NCBI RefSeq assembly: GCF_022179805.1
Contig: NZ_BPUO01000006.1
Location: 1 to 64,000 of the forward strand
Length of the DNA stretch: 64,000 nucleotides
DNA from: Cupriavidus pauculus
Lineage (GTDB): Bacteria; Pseudomonadota; Gammaproteobacteria; Burkholderiales; Burkholderiaceae
Direction of reading: 5' to 3'
Program-made: the position numbers and the translations under genes
Shown here: piece after piece, positions 8,789-17,314 of the stretch
Position numbering within the stretch: position 1 is the first letter of the stretch
Layout of the letters: each line of letters opens with the position of its first letter
Notes under the pieces: model-generated
Told to the model about the DNA's origin: nothing
Databases searched by the model: none
The model's input: the letters and a program-made list of their open reading frames with translations, nothing else

Positions 8789-8828
8789 TGTCCGCCACGA
8801 CGACATATAAGTGTCCGCACGACGGACA
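8789..8828. promoter_or_regulatory. Tandem TGTC-N9-GACA palindromes, probable activator binding sites
   Basis: Two 17-bp elements share the same ends: 8789-8805 (TGTC, nine bases, GACA) and 8812-8828 (TGTCCG, five bases, CGGACA; the arms extend to 7 bp at 8811-8829). Their centres are 23 bases apart, about two helical turns, and they lie roughly 60-115 bp upstream of the sigma-54 promoter. This is where upstream activating sequences for a bacterial enhancer-binding protein are expected. The second site overlaps the leader of the activator gene, so autoregulation is also plausible. Confidence 0.6.
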
Positions 8829-8843
8829 CAACAGGAGACAACG

Positions 8844-10562
8844 GTGTCCTTGCAGACAACACCGCCGGAGAACGCACGCGCGCTTGGTGCGCTGGTCTGT
8901 ACCATTCACGGCGAGCGGCTGGCCGCCATCGGCGTGTGCGCCGAGCCCGCCATGGCCGACGCCGCGCAAGCCGCGCTGGCGCTCGCGGCCACGGCGGAGA
9001 ACACCGCAAGCGGCCGGCGCCTGTTTCCCGTCGAAGCTGGCGGCCATCGCTACATCGGCCTGGCGCTCGAAGACGGCGAGCATCGCGTGATCCTGATCCA
9101 CGGCGCCGACGCGCATGCCACGCTGTTCGACTTTCTCGGCACGGTGTCCTTTGCCGGGGCCATCCTCGACCACTTCCTGAACGATCCCTACCAGGCCATC
9201 ACGGTCGTGGACGATGCCGGCCTGCTGCGCTTTATCAGTCCGGTCCACGAGAAATTCCTGGGCATCGAACGCGGCGCCGGCACCGGACGCCCGGCCGCCG
9301 AGGTCATCCCCAATTCGCGGCTACCGCAGGTAGCAGCGAACGGCAAGGCCGAGATCGGCCAGCTACAGCAACTGAACGGCGCCACGCGCGTGGTCAACCG
9401 CATTCCGATCCGCGCGCATGGCGAGGTGGTGGGCGCCATCGGGCAGGTCATGTTCAAGGGGCCTGAGGAACTGGTGCGGCTGCACAAGGAGGTATCGGAA
9501 CTGCGCTCCAAGGTGGCGCGCTACCAGCGCGAATTCGAGGGTCTGCGCGAGCGCCAGACGACTTACGGCCTGATCGGCGAAAGCGCACCGATGCAGCGCC
9601 TGCGCCGCGAAATCCAGACCGTGGCGCGGCTCGATGTGCCAGTGCTGATCCTGGGAGAAAGCGGCACGGGCAAGGAACTGGTGGCGCGCGCCATCCACGA
9701 AGCCGGCCAGGAATCGGCCGAACCCCGGCCATTGGTCAGCCTGAACCTCGCCGCCCTGCCCGCCACGCTGATCGAATCGGAACTGTTCGGGCATTCGGCG
9801 GGCGCCTTTACCGGCAGCAAGCGCCAGGGACAGGCGGGCAAACTCGAACTGGCCGCTGGCGGCACGGTGTTCCTGGACGAGGTGGCCGATATTCCGATGG
9901 AAATGCAGGTGAAACTGCTGCGCGTGCTGGAAGACCATATGGTCGAGCGCCTGGGCAGCGGACGCGCCCGGCGCGTAGATTTTCGGCTGGTATCGGCCAC
10001 CAATCGCGATATTCCAGCGCTGATCGATGCGGCGCGCTTCCGGCTCGACCTGTACTACCGGCTCAGCGGCGTGGTGCTGCGCATTCCCGCGCTACGGCAA
10101 CGGCGTGAGGATATTCCGGCGTTGCTGCAGCATTTTGTCGAGGCATTCTGCACCCGTAATGGCATGCCGGCACCGAGGATCGAGCACGACGTGCAGCGTT
10201 ACCTGGCCGGCCAGCCGTGGCCCGGCAATGTGCGGCAACTGCGCCAGCGCGTGGAAGAAGCGCTGGTGTTTTGCGACGGCCGGCTGCTGCGCGTGGCCGA
10301 TTTTGCGCGCGGCGACGCGGCACGCGGGATTTTGCCGTCGCAGCCGTTATCGGACGATATCGAACCCGTCAGTCTTCCGGCTTCGCCGGCTTCATTTCCG
10401 GCGGCGGACGCAAATGATGCGGCCGGCGGCATGAGCGAACTGGCATACGCGGCGGTACTCGATGCCATCGCCCGGCATGGCGGCAACAAGAAACGCGCGG
10501 CCGAGCAACTGAAAATATCGCGCTCGCATCTCTACAAGATTCTGGAGCGCGGCGGCGGGTAA
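8844..10562 (+). CDS. Sigma-54-dependent transcriptional activator (PAS-AAA+-Fis HTH)
   Basis: This 572-residue enhancer-binding protein has an N-terminal sensory region (about 1-110), a PAS-like segment (about 115-215, NDPYQAITVVDDAG) and a short coiled linker. The AAA+ domain carries Walker A GESGTGKE at about 271 and Walker B GTVFLDEV. A Fis-type helix-turn-helix closes the protein (GNKKRAAEQLKISRSHLYKIL). The sigma-54-contacting loop reads GAFTGS (residues 320-325) instead of the usual GAFTGA. GTG at 8844 is preferred over GTG at 8811 because AGGAGA lies five bases before it. It is divergent from the carboxylase operon and probably activates it when its acid or acyl-CoA signal is present; the ligand is unknown. 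It has no phosphoreceiver domain. Confidence 0.93.
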   Translation: MSLQTTPPENARALGALVCTIHGERLAAIGVCAEPAMADAAQAALALAATAENTASGRRLFPVEAGGHRYIGLALEDGEHRVILIHGADAHATLFDFLGTVSFAGAILDHFLNDPYQAITVVDDAGLLRFISPVHEKFLGIERGAGTGRPAAEVIPNSRLPQVAANGKAEIGQLQQLNGATRVVNRIPIRAHGEVVGAIGQVMFKGPEELVRLHKEVSELRSKVARYQREFEGLRERQTTYGLIGESAPMQRLRREIQTVARLDVPVLILGESGTGKELVARAIHEAGQESAEPRPLVSLNLAALPATLIESELFGHSAGAFTGSKRQGQAGKLELAAGGTVFLDEVADIPMEMQVKLLRVLEDHMVERLGSGRARRVDFRLVSATNRDIPALIDAARFRLDLYYRLSGVVLRIPALRQRREDIPALLQHFVEAFCTRNGMPAPRIEHDVQRYLAGQPWPGNVRQLRQRVEEALVFCDGRLLRVADFARGDAARGILPSQPLSDDIEPVSLPASPASFPAADANDAAGGMSELAYAAVLDAIARHGGNKKRAAEQLKISRSHLYKILERGGG

Positions 10563-10573
10563 TCCGGGGCCGA

Positions 10574-11782
10574 TCAGGGCGCGCTGTATTCGGCCGGGAG
10601 ATGCTTGAGTGCGTTGCCGGACGCCGACGCGCCATACGACAGCTCGGACCATAATCCGCTGCAGATGGTATTTCTGCCCGCCCGCTTGGCTTCGTAGAGC
10701 AGCGTATCGGCGGCCACGATCAGCGCGCTTTCGGTAACGTCGGCTTCCACAATCGAAAAATCGGTGGCGAGCACGCCAATACTGACGGTGGTGGAAATAT
10801 GGCGGCCATCGGGCCGGGCCAACGCGGACTCGGCCACGCCGGCACGCATGGCCTCGGCAAGCTTTGTCGCCATGTCCAAATTGGTCTGCGGCAGCACGAT
10901 GAGAAACTCCTCGCCGCCATACCGCACCACGCTGTCGCGATCCAGCGGCACGCATTGCTGCAGCAGCTCGGCCACATGGGACAGCACCGCGTCGCCACTC
11001 TGGTGACCGTGCAAGTCGTTGATCTGCTTGAAGAAATCGATATCGCAAACCATCAGCGTCAGCCACTGGTCGTTGGTCCTGGCCGCTTTCAGCGCATCGG
11101 GCAGCAGCGTGGCGTGGAGATGGCGCCGATTGAAGCAGCCGGTCAGATGGTCGCGGATCGACAGGGTTTTCAGCGTGCTCAGCGCCCGATACTCGTCGCG
11201 CCAGAGCCGGTGATAGCGGCGCGCGGCAACGATGCCGAAACTGTTGGTCAGCAACAGCAGCATCGCCATGGTGAGATCATCTGAAAACCGCATGCCACCC
11301 TTGATCGTGGCCAGGACGATAAATGCCAGCGTGGCTGTCAGCGCGACACCGATCACATAAACGAGCCGATTCGGGATAAACACATAGATGACGATCACCA
11401 TGATCGCCACCGACATCGCGTGCCACGGCAATTCCCCCGGCCGAAACCACACCACGGCCATGAAAATCGTCATCGCGACAATTTCGGCGGTATTGGCGGC
11501 CAGCCATTGGGTACGGACCGAATCGACCTTGCGGCTAACGTAGTACAGCCCGCCAAACGCCGTGACCGCCACCACGATACGGCCCGCCAACAGGACCCAG
11601 AACGGCCGCCCCGACCCCAGCGCGGCCAGATCGGTCAGCGAAAACGCCAGAAAGAACAGCGCGCAGAAAGTGAGCGTCGTGCGTAGCGAAGCGCGGGTAT
11701 GCGGCAGGTGATGCCGCAGGAAATCGCGCTCCAGTTGGGGATCTGCAAACTCCACCCACAGCGGGTCAACCGAATCTTTCAT
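10574..11782 (-). CDS. Membrane-bound diguanylate cyclase (GGDEF)
   Basis: The protein has 402 residues. The N-terminal half contains about six hydrophobic segments forming a membrane sensor. The C-terminal half is a GGDEF domain with DHLTGCFNRR, DIDFFKQINDLHGH and the active-site motif RYGGEEF (GGEEF at 289-293). It should make cyclic-di-GMP from two GTP. The usual inhibitory RxxD site five residues before the motif is LDRD here, so the arginine is missing and product inhibition may be weak. ATG at 11782 (MKDSVDPLW) is preferred; an in-frame GTG at 11845 would add 21 residues of unlikely composition. It ends 11 bases from the convergent activator gene. Its output could feed the PilZ glycosyltransferase at 18.7 kb; that link is inferred. 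Confidence 0.9.
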   Translation of the reverse strand: MKDSVDPLWVEFADPQLERDFLRHHLPHTRASLRTTLTFCALFFLAFSLTDLAALGSGRPFWVLLAGRIVVAVTAFGGLYYVSRKVDSVRTQWLAANTAEIVAMTIFMAVVWFRPGELPWHAMSVAIMVIVIYVFIPNRLVYVIGVALTATLAFIVLATIKGGMRFSDDLTMAMLLLLTNSFGIVAARRYHRLWRDEYRALSTLKTLSIRDHLTGCFNRRHLHATLLPDALKAARTNDQWLTLMVCDIDFFKQINDLHGHQSGDAVLSHVAELLQQCVPLDRDSVVRYGGEEFLIVLPQTNLDMATKLAEAMRAGVAESALARPDGRHISTTVSIGVLATDFSIVEADVTESALIVAADTLLYEAKRAGRNTICSGLWSELSYGASASGNALKHLPAEYSAP

Positions 11783-11885
11783 TGCAGGGGCGGATGTCGA
11801 CGTGAGAACCCAGGGTTCGAGCCGCCCGATTATGCAGCACCCCACTCATTTGGGTATCCCACAAGTGGGTTATGCAACGCAAAGC

Positions 11886-13118
11886 CTATTTAGGCTGCGG
11901 TACAAGCTGCGGGGTCCCGGTCTTGCCGAGAAACGCGAAGGCGATCTGGATGGTGCCCACCGCCAGGCCCAGCGTGGCCCCGACTTTCCAGGCCAGCGAG
12001 TAGTTGTGCATCAGGTCATAGAGCCAGCCGCCGCCAAACGCGCCGATGAAACTGCCGATCTGGTGACTGAAAAACGCCACGCCGGCAATCATCGCCTGCC
12101 ACCGCAGGCCGAACGTCTGGGCAATCCAGCCCTGTACCAGCGGCGACACCCCAAGCCATAGAAAACCCATAATGGCGGAAAACACCATCGTGCTTTCCGG
12201 CGTGGGCAGCGTATGGAAAAACCAGATGAAACCAATAGAGCGGCATACATAAATACCGCCCAGCAACAGCAATTTATTGACGCGCCCGCCCGCCCAGCCA
12301 AAAAACAGGCTGCCCAGCACATTGAATCCGCCAATCAGCCCGAGCGCCTTGGCCGAAAGCATCGGGTCCATGCCGCAGATATCGAGATAGGCCGGCAAAT
12401 GCGTGGTCAGGAATACCAGTTGCATGCCACAGATGGTGTACGCCAGCGCCATGACCACGAATGGCGGATGCCGTAGCGCCGTCATCAGCGCCTGCCGGCC
12501 GCTCTGCTCGGCCTGGGCGCGCGAGGGCAACTCCCGCACCTTGTCGACCCGCCCGCCGAACCACGCGGCGGGCAACATCACCAGCGCCAGGATCACGAAC
12601 GACGCCAGCCCCATGCGCCAGCCCCACTCGCTCGCAATACTCTGCCCCAGCGGCGCCGCGATCATCGCCCCAAGCGACCCGGACGCCGACACGCAGCCCA
12701 GCACCAGGCTGCGCACCTGGGCATTGACGGCGCTGGACGCCGCCGCCATCGCCATGGCCGTGCCGGTGCTGGCCATTGCCATCCCGATCAGCACGCCCCC
12801 GCCCAGCACAATGGCCCAGAGCCCCTGGGACGTGGCCAGCAGCACCAGGCCGACGATATACAAGAACGATCCGCCCACCATCAACGGCCGGAAACCGCTG
12901 CGCACCGCCAGCGCACCGGCAAATGGTTGCAGCAGGCCCCAGGTCAGGTTCTGCACCGCCACCGCAATCGTGAAATCGCCAACCGAGATCCCGATATCGC
13001 GCGTCAACGGCGGCACGAAGATGCCCAGGCTCTGACGCAAGCCCATGGCGAGCGACAGCATGACCGACGCGCCGACAAGGATGGGCAACACCGGACGCAG
13101 CGAGGATAGACGAGACAT
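11886..13118 (-). CDS. MFS transporter (monocarboxylate/oxalate-formate antiporter-like)
   Basis: This 410-residue protein has twelve predicted membrane segments and a central hydrophilic loop (GGRVDKVRELPSRAQAEQ). The start MSRLSSLRPVLPILVGASVML leads straight into helix 1. The pattern of GxxxGxxxxP and the GLRQSLGIFVPPLTRDIGIS segment resemble MFS carriers for small carboxylic acids (the OFA/MCT-like group), but the substrate is unknown. It is transcribed divergently from the Rieske-P450 gene across a 356-bp gap with a strong inverted repeat, so the two could be co-regulated and could act on the same compound. Confidence 0.85.
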   Translation of the reverse strand: MSRLSSLRPVLPILVGASVMLSLAMGLRQSLGIFVPPLTRDIGISVGDFTIAVAVQNLTWGLLQPFAGALAVRSGFRPLMVGGSFLYIVGLVLLATSQGLWAIVLGGGVLIGMAMASTGTAMAMAAASSAVNAQVRSLVLGCVSASGSLGAMIAAPLGQSIASEWGWRMGLASFVILALVMLPAAWFGGRVDKVRELPSRAQAEQSGRQALMTALRHPPFVVMALAYTICGMQLVFLTTHLPAYLDICGMDPMLSAKALGLIGGFNVLGSLFFGWAGGRVNKLLLLGGIYVCRSIGFIWFFHTLPTPESTMVFSAIMGFLWLGVSPLVQGWIAQTFGLRWQAMIAGVAFFSHQIGSFIGAFGGGWLYDLMHNYSLAWKVGATLGLAVGTIQIAFAFLGKTGTPQLVPQPK

Positions 13119-13474
13119 GCTGGAGCTCTTGTTATTGGCACGGCATGAAGTAGCCGCCCTGGCATTTTCGTTGAATCGTCAAGGGATTTGTATGGTGGGG
13201 AATACTGATGAGGGCCTGCAGGGCAGAAGTTGGGCGGAGCGGGAGCGGCTGGATCGCAACCTGCCCTTTCGGCTGGTTGGGCGATCAAACGTGCATTTGT
13301 CGATGCAGTTGCGATAACTTTTCTTATCGCAATGCATTCATCCTGCGCACAAACTTCCGGCGTGGAATTCATGCCCATACCCTTCGACCAACCCATACCC
13401 AAATCCGGCCCCCTCACCTACGCTGGTTCCAGCGGCACGCTTCACGGCGTGCCGGCACAGCGTGGGAGGCGACC
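13119..13474. other. 356-bp divergent intergenic region between MFS and Rieske-P450 genes
   Basis: No convincing gene is present. The region is less GC-rich than its flanks around 13290-13350 and contains the inverted repeat at 13304-13336. A strong Shine-Dalgarno sequence (GGGAGG, 13464-13469) precedes the P450 start. I see no clear sigma-70 or sigma-54 promoter. Confidence 0.6.
13304..13336. promoter_or_regulatory. Inverted repeat TTGCGATAA-N6-TTATCGCAA, candidate operator
   Basis: TTGCGATAA (13309-13317) and TTATCGCAA (13324-13332) are perfect 9-bp arms around CTTTTC. Outside them TGCA flanks both sides (13304-13307 and 13333-13336), with one unpaired G on the left. It lies between two divergent promoters and has no T-run, so an operator is more likely than a terminator. 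No regulator gene is adjacent. Confidence 0.5.
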
Positions 13475-15268
13475 ATGGCCGAGCGACAGGAAACAGCGTC
13501 CGCGGAGAATCTGATCCGCATCGGGTCCGGCGCGGCCATTCCCGCCGCGCATCTGGTCGGGGTGCAGGCCGATGGCGTGGAACTGGTGATGCTGCGCCAC
13601 GGCGACGCCATCAGCGTGTTCCAGGGGCGCTGTCCGCATCAGGGCACCTTGCTGGCCGATGGCACGGTGGACCGCGGCGTGCTGACGTGTCCGGGGCACG
13701 GCTGGCGGTTCGATTGCGGCACGGGCGCCGCCGTGGATGCGCAGTCGGCCTGCCTGCGGCGCTTTCGCAGCGTCGTGTCGGGCGACGATGTGCTGGTCGA
13801 CCGTCAGGACATCCTGGCGTGGAAGCGCGATATGGATACTTCCGCCGTGGCAGCGCCCGCGCGTCCCGGCCGTCCGCTCAGCGACCTGCCCGGACCGCAT
13901 GGCGTGCCGGTGCTGGGCAACTTCCTGCAGATCCACAAGACGCGCATCCATGACGACCTGGAGCAGTGGGCGGCGTCGTTCGGCCCGATCTACCGGCTGA
14001 ATTTCGCCGGGCGCGATGTCGTGGTGATTGCCGATCCGGGCTGTATCGACCGCATCCTGCATGACCGGCCCGACCGCTTCCGGCGTGCCAGCGCCATCGA
14101 GACGATTTCAGACGAGATCGGCACGGTTGGCGCGTTCTCGGCCGAAGGCGAGACCTGGCGCAGGTTCCGGCGTCCGGTGGTGCAGGCGCTCGACGCGCAC
14201 CATCTGCGCGACTTCTTTCCGACGCTGGTCAATGTCACGCGGCGCCTGCGCCGCCGCTGGGACGTTGCCGCCTCGGAGGGCCGGGCCGTTGACGTGCAGC
14301 ACGACCTGATGCAGTACGCCGTCGATATCACCACGAGCCTGGCCTTCGGGCAGGACATGAATACGCTGGAGGGCAAAGGCGGCGAATTCCAGCGGCACCT
14401 GGAGTGCATCCTGCCGATGATCAGCCGGCGGTTGAACGCGCCCTTCCCTTACTGGCACTACGTACGGCTACCGTCGGATCGGGCCTTCGACCGCTCCGTG
14501 GCCGCCGTGCGCGCGGCCATCGGCGGCATGATCGATGCCACGCGCCGTCAACTGGAGGAGTGCCCGGGGCTGGCCACCCATCCGCGCAATTTCCTCGAAG
14601 CCATGGTGGCCGCGCAGGCGGCCGGCGACACGCCGCTCACCGACGACGAACTGTTCGCCAACGTCTTCACGCTGTTGCTGGCGGGCGAAGACACCACGGC
14701 GAACACGGTGGCATGGGTGCTGTATTTCATGTGCCTGCACGCGGACGTCCAGCAGTCGATGCAGCACGAAGTGGCCGAGGTACTGGGCGTCGAAGATGTG
14801 CTGACCGACCCGGCCGATGCCGCGCGGCTGCGCTACCTCGACGCGGTGATCCACGAATCGCTGCGGCTCAAGCCGGTGGCCCCGCTGTTCTATATGGAGC
14901 CGAACCAGGATGCCGATATCGGCGGCTACCACGTGCCCAAGGGCACGCTGGTGATTCTGGTCACGCGGCCCAACGTGCTGCGCGACAGCGCGTTTGCGCA
15001 GGCCAGCGAGTTCCGGCCCGAACGCTGGCTCGACACCTCGGCGGCGTCGCATCTGCGCGGCGGCTTCGTGCCGTTCGGGTCCGGCCCCCGCCTGTGTCCC
15101 GGCCGCAGCCTGGCGCTGCTCGAAGCCAAGGCGGCGCTGTCGATGGTATGCCAGCAGTTCCATGTACGACAGGCCCCATCGACGGGGCCAGTCGGCGAGG
15201 CATTTGCGTTCACGATGCTACCGACGGGCCTGCGCGTGGTGCTGGAGCATCGACAGACCGCGCGGTAG
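13475..15268 (+). CDS. Rieske [2Fe-2S]-cytochrome P450 fusion protein
   Basis: This 597-residue protein joins two redox modules. Residues 1-115 are a Rieske-type ferredoxin domain with C53-P-H55, sixteen residues, then C72-P-G-H75, the full ligand set for a [2Fe-2S] cluster. A proline-rich linker (about 120-140) leads to a complete cytochrome P450: oxygen-activation helix AGEDTT (403-408), ESLR with E461 and R464, and haem motif FGSGPRLCPG with C541. No flavin reductase domain follows, so an external reductase must feed the Rieske cluster or the haem. No signal peptide is seen, so the protein should be cytosolic. The start at 13475 is fixed by GGGAGG upstream. It probably hydroxylates a hydrophobic substrate; the identity is unknown. 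Confidence 0.93.
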   Translation: MAERQETASAENLIRIGSGAAIPAAHLVGVQADGVELVMLRHGDAISVFQGRCPHQGTLLADGTVDRGVLTCPGHGWRFDCGTGAAVDAQSACLRRFRSVVSGDDVLVDRQDILAWKRDMDTSAVAAPARPGRPLSDLPGPHGVPVLGNFLQIHKTRIHDDLEQWAASFGPIYRLNFAGRDVVVIADPGCIDRILHDRPDRFRRASAIETISDEIGTVGAFSAEGETWRRFRRPVVQALDAHHLRDFFPTLVNVTRRLRRRWDVAASEGRAVDVQHDLMQYAVDITTSLAFGQDMNTLEGKGGEFQRHLECILPMISRRLNAPFPYWHYVRLPSDRAFDRSVAAVRAAIGGMIDATRRQLEECPGLATHPRNFLEAMVAAQAAGDTPLTDDELFANVFTLLLAGEDTTANTVAWVLYFMCLHADVQQSMQHEVAEVLGVEDVLTDPADAARLRYLDAVIHESLRLKPVAPLFYMEPNQDADIGGYHVPKGTLVILVTRPNVLRDSAFAQASEFRPERWLDTSAASHLRGGFVPFGSGPRLCPGRSLALLEAKAALSMVCQQFHVRQAPSTGPVGEAFAFTMLPTGLRVVLEHRQTAR

Positions 15269-15924
15269 GTGGGCCGGTCACACTCTGATACACAGTCGTC
15301 CCTGGCATGAAAATACTGCGGTGCCGCAACACCATGCAGATCGCTCGTCGTGCGCGGATTCTGGCTGCCGAAACGCGCTTCGTGCAGAGCGCGATGCCAA
15401 TGCAGGCAAGCGATGCGACCCCACGGCACAGTGAATTAACGCCGTGTTAACGCGTGCTTTTCTGCATCAACCGCTGACTACAACTTGCCGTTGCCGCATG
15501 CCAACGATCCAGAGATATAAGTGGATCGATATACAGCCCTTACACATTCTTACAGCAACCGAAGAGCAAACTGTCTAACTTTGAATCGCTCCAGCGTTGC
15601 ATCGCATCAAAGCGGCGATGTCGCGCTCGTGGGCTTCCATGACGCGTTGCGTCTTCGTAGCACCTGCCCGCATGTCTCCACCGGGGGCGCGCAGGCAGAT
15701 CAATGGATCGGTCTACACGATCCACACGCCTGTTCCGGCGACGCAGCAAGTGCCCGGGACATACGGCGCATAACAAAGTGTCAGGGGATTGCAAGTACCT
15801 GACCACCGAACGAGCGCGCTGCGCCCGAGCGGAGGCCCTGTGCTTGCCTGCGAAAACTGAATCGAGCACAACCGCGCTTCGACGTTGGCGAACGCGGCGG
15901 GCCACCTTTTATCCGGGAGTTCGC
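15269..15924. other. 656-bp gene-free leader upstream of the exopolysaccharide operon
   Basis: No reading frame here has coding character. The base composition falls below that of the genes between about 15430 and 15600. Two inverted repeats are visible: TTAAC-N5-GTTAA (15436-15450) and CGATCCA-N10-TGGATCG (15505-15528). The region probably holds the promoter and control sites of the operon beginning at 15925. No convincing -35/-10 pair could be fixed by eye. Confidence 0.5.
15505..15528. promoter_or_regulatory. CGATCCA-N10-TGGATCG inverted repeat, candidate operator of the polysaccharide operon
   Basis: Seven-base perfect arms (15505-15511 and 15522-15528) flank an AT-rich spacer containing ATATAA. 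It lies about 400 bases before the first operon gene, in the least GC-rich part of the leader. The arrangement fits a dimeric regulator binding across a core promoter, but there is no independent support. Confidence 0.35.
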
Positions 15925-17262
15925 ATGGACAACAATTCCGACCGCAAGCCGAACGTGCCAACGCGGCTGCCACCAGGGCCACAGCGGCCCATGCAACCCC
16001 CACCGCGCGATGCGCTGGAGCCGCGCAGCAAGTCGCTGAGCCTGCGGCCCGTCTGGCAGGTCATTCCGCGCCTGGCCAGCTACGGCATGGTTGGCTTCAT
16101 CCTCTGGATCATCCTGTCCGTGATGTTCCCGTACATCTTCGTGCGATCGTCGGAACGCGCCATCGTGAACAGTCCCGTCAGCCTGATCACGACACCGGTG
16201 GAAGGCGTCGTCACGAAGCAGCTGGTGCCGCCGGGCACTGCTTTCAAGGCCGGCGAGTCGTTGATGAGCCTGCAGAATCCGAACATGGATCGCGCGCTGC
16301 TGCTGGAACTGACCGACAAGAAGCTCGACAACCAGAAGCGGCTCGAAGCGGCCAAATCCAAGCTCGAAGTCAACCAGGACCGGCTGGCGGCCACCAGTGG
16401 CGACGTCAAGCGCTATGCCTCAGTGGCGCAACAGCAGAACGATTCACGGGTGCGCGGCATCGAGGCACGCGTCAGCGCAGCCCAGCAGCAAATCGACGCG
16501 CAGGTGGCCGTGGTCACACGCAATGAGGCCATGCAGCGTGCCGGCGCCGTCAGCCAGGCCTTCACCGATGCATCGCGCAACCAACTCGCGGTGCTAGCCG
16601 GCCAACGTGACGCCGTGGAGGCCGAACTGAGCAGCGCGCGCAGCAGCAGCGCCGCCACGCGCAACCGGGTCTACGCGTCGAACAACGACGGCGCGGTGGG
16701 TGCGCTGACCCAGCGCTCCGACGAGCTCAAGGGCGAAATCACCCAGCTACAGGCCGAGATCAAGCAACTGGACGACTACGGCACCGAGGTCGACAAGCTG
16801 GTCGATGCCGAGCAACAGCGCCTCGACCGTGTGTCGAACCTTGACATCAAGGCCTATGCGGCCGGCATTGTCGAAGACGTACTGGCGCCGCCAGGCACGC
16901 ATGTCGCGGCCGGTGCCACGCTGATGCGCGCCACCAACTGCACCTCGCCGAGCGTGGTCGCCGTGTTTCCGCGCAGCCTGAGCAAGGACCTGTTGCCGGG
17001 CGCGCCCGTGACGGTGCTGGTCGATGGCGTGGGCACGCCACAGCCCGGCAAGGTCGCCGAGATCCTGCCGCGTGCACCCGATGGCGACCAGGCGCGCTAT
17101 TTCGTGCCCTTCCCTCCCATCGAGAAAAACGAGCTGTACCTGATCGCGAAGCTGAACAAGCCGTTGCCTGACCTGCCCGGCGCAGGCAAGACAGACCGCT
17201 GCGCGCTCGGCCACTGGGCCAAGGTCAGCCTGGACCGCCCGTGGTTTCGCCGGCTGATCTGA
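15925..17262 (+). CDS. HlyD-type membrane-fusion protein of an exopolysaccharide system
   Basis: This is a 445-residue inner-membrane-anchored periplasmic adaptor. A proline-rich cytosolic N-terminus (1-48) precedes one transmembrane segment (about 51-72). A biotinyl-lipoyl-like half follows (SLITTPVEGVVTKQLVPPGT), then a long coiled coil (about 130-310, rich in Q, A and E), the second lipoyl half (YAAGIVEDVLAPPGTHVAAG) and a beta-barrel. It resembles adaptors such as Alg44 and BgsB that work with polysaccharide synthases. CGGGAG lies a few bases before the ATG. It is the first gene of a four-gene operon with a glycosidase-like protein, a synthase and an outer-membrane factor, so it probably bridges synthase and outer-membrane channel. 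Confidence 0.88.
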   Translation: MDNNSDRKPNVPTRLPPGPQRPMQPPPRDALEPRSKSLSLRPVWQVIPRLASYGMVGFILWIILSVMFPYIFVRSSERAIVNSPVSLITTPVEGVVTKQLVPPGTAFKAGESLMSLQNPNMDRALLLELTDKKLDNQKRLEAAKSKLEVNQDRLAATSGDVKRYASVAQQQNDSRVRGIEARVSAAQQQIDAQVAVVTRNEAMQRAGAVSQAFTDASRNQLAVLAGQRDAVEAELSSARSSSAATRNRVYASNNDGAVGALTQRSDELKGEITQLQAEIKQLDDYGTEVDKLVDAEQQRLDRVSNLDIKAYAAGIVEDVLAPPGTHVAAGATLMRATNCTSPSVVAVFPRSLSKDLLPGAPVTVLVDGVGTPQPGKVAEILPRAPDGDQARYFVPFPPIEKNELYLIAKLNKPLPDLPGAGKTDRCALGHWAKVSLDRPWFRRLI

Positions 17263-17314
17263 TCGACGCCGATCACCCAGTCATGTACCCAACGCCCGCA
17301 GGAAGGAGACTACC

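Noticed and set aside
8811..8843. GTG at 8811 as the start of the sigma-54 activator
   Set aside because: It lacks a Shine-Dalgarno sequence and lies inside the palindrome; GTG 8844 has AGGAGA at the right distance.
15303..15320. TGGCATG...CTGC resembling a sigma-54 promoter after the P450 gene
   Set aside because: The GG and GC doublets are not ten bases apart, which is an essential requirement.
15521..15802. 93-codon frame in the gap before the polysaccharide operon
   Set aside because: No ribosome-binding site, atypical codon use for this genome and no domain; the region looks regulatory.
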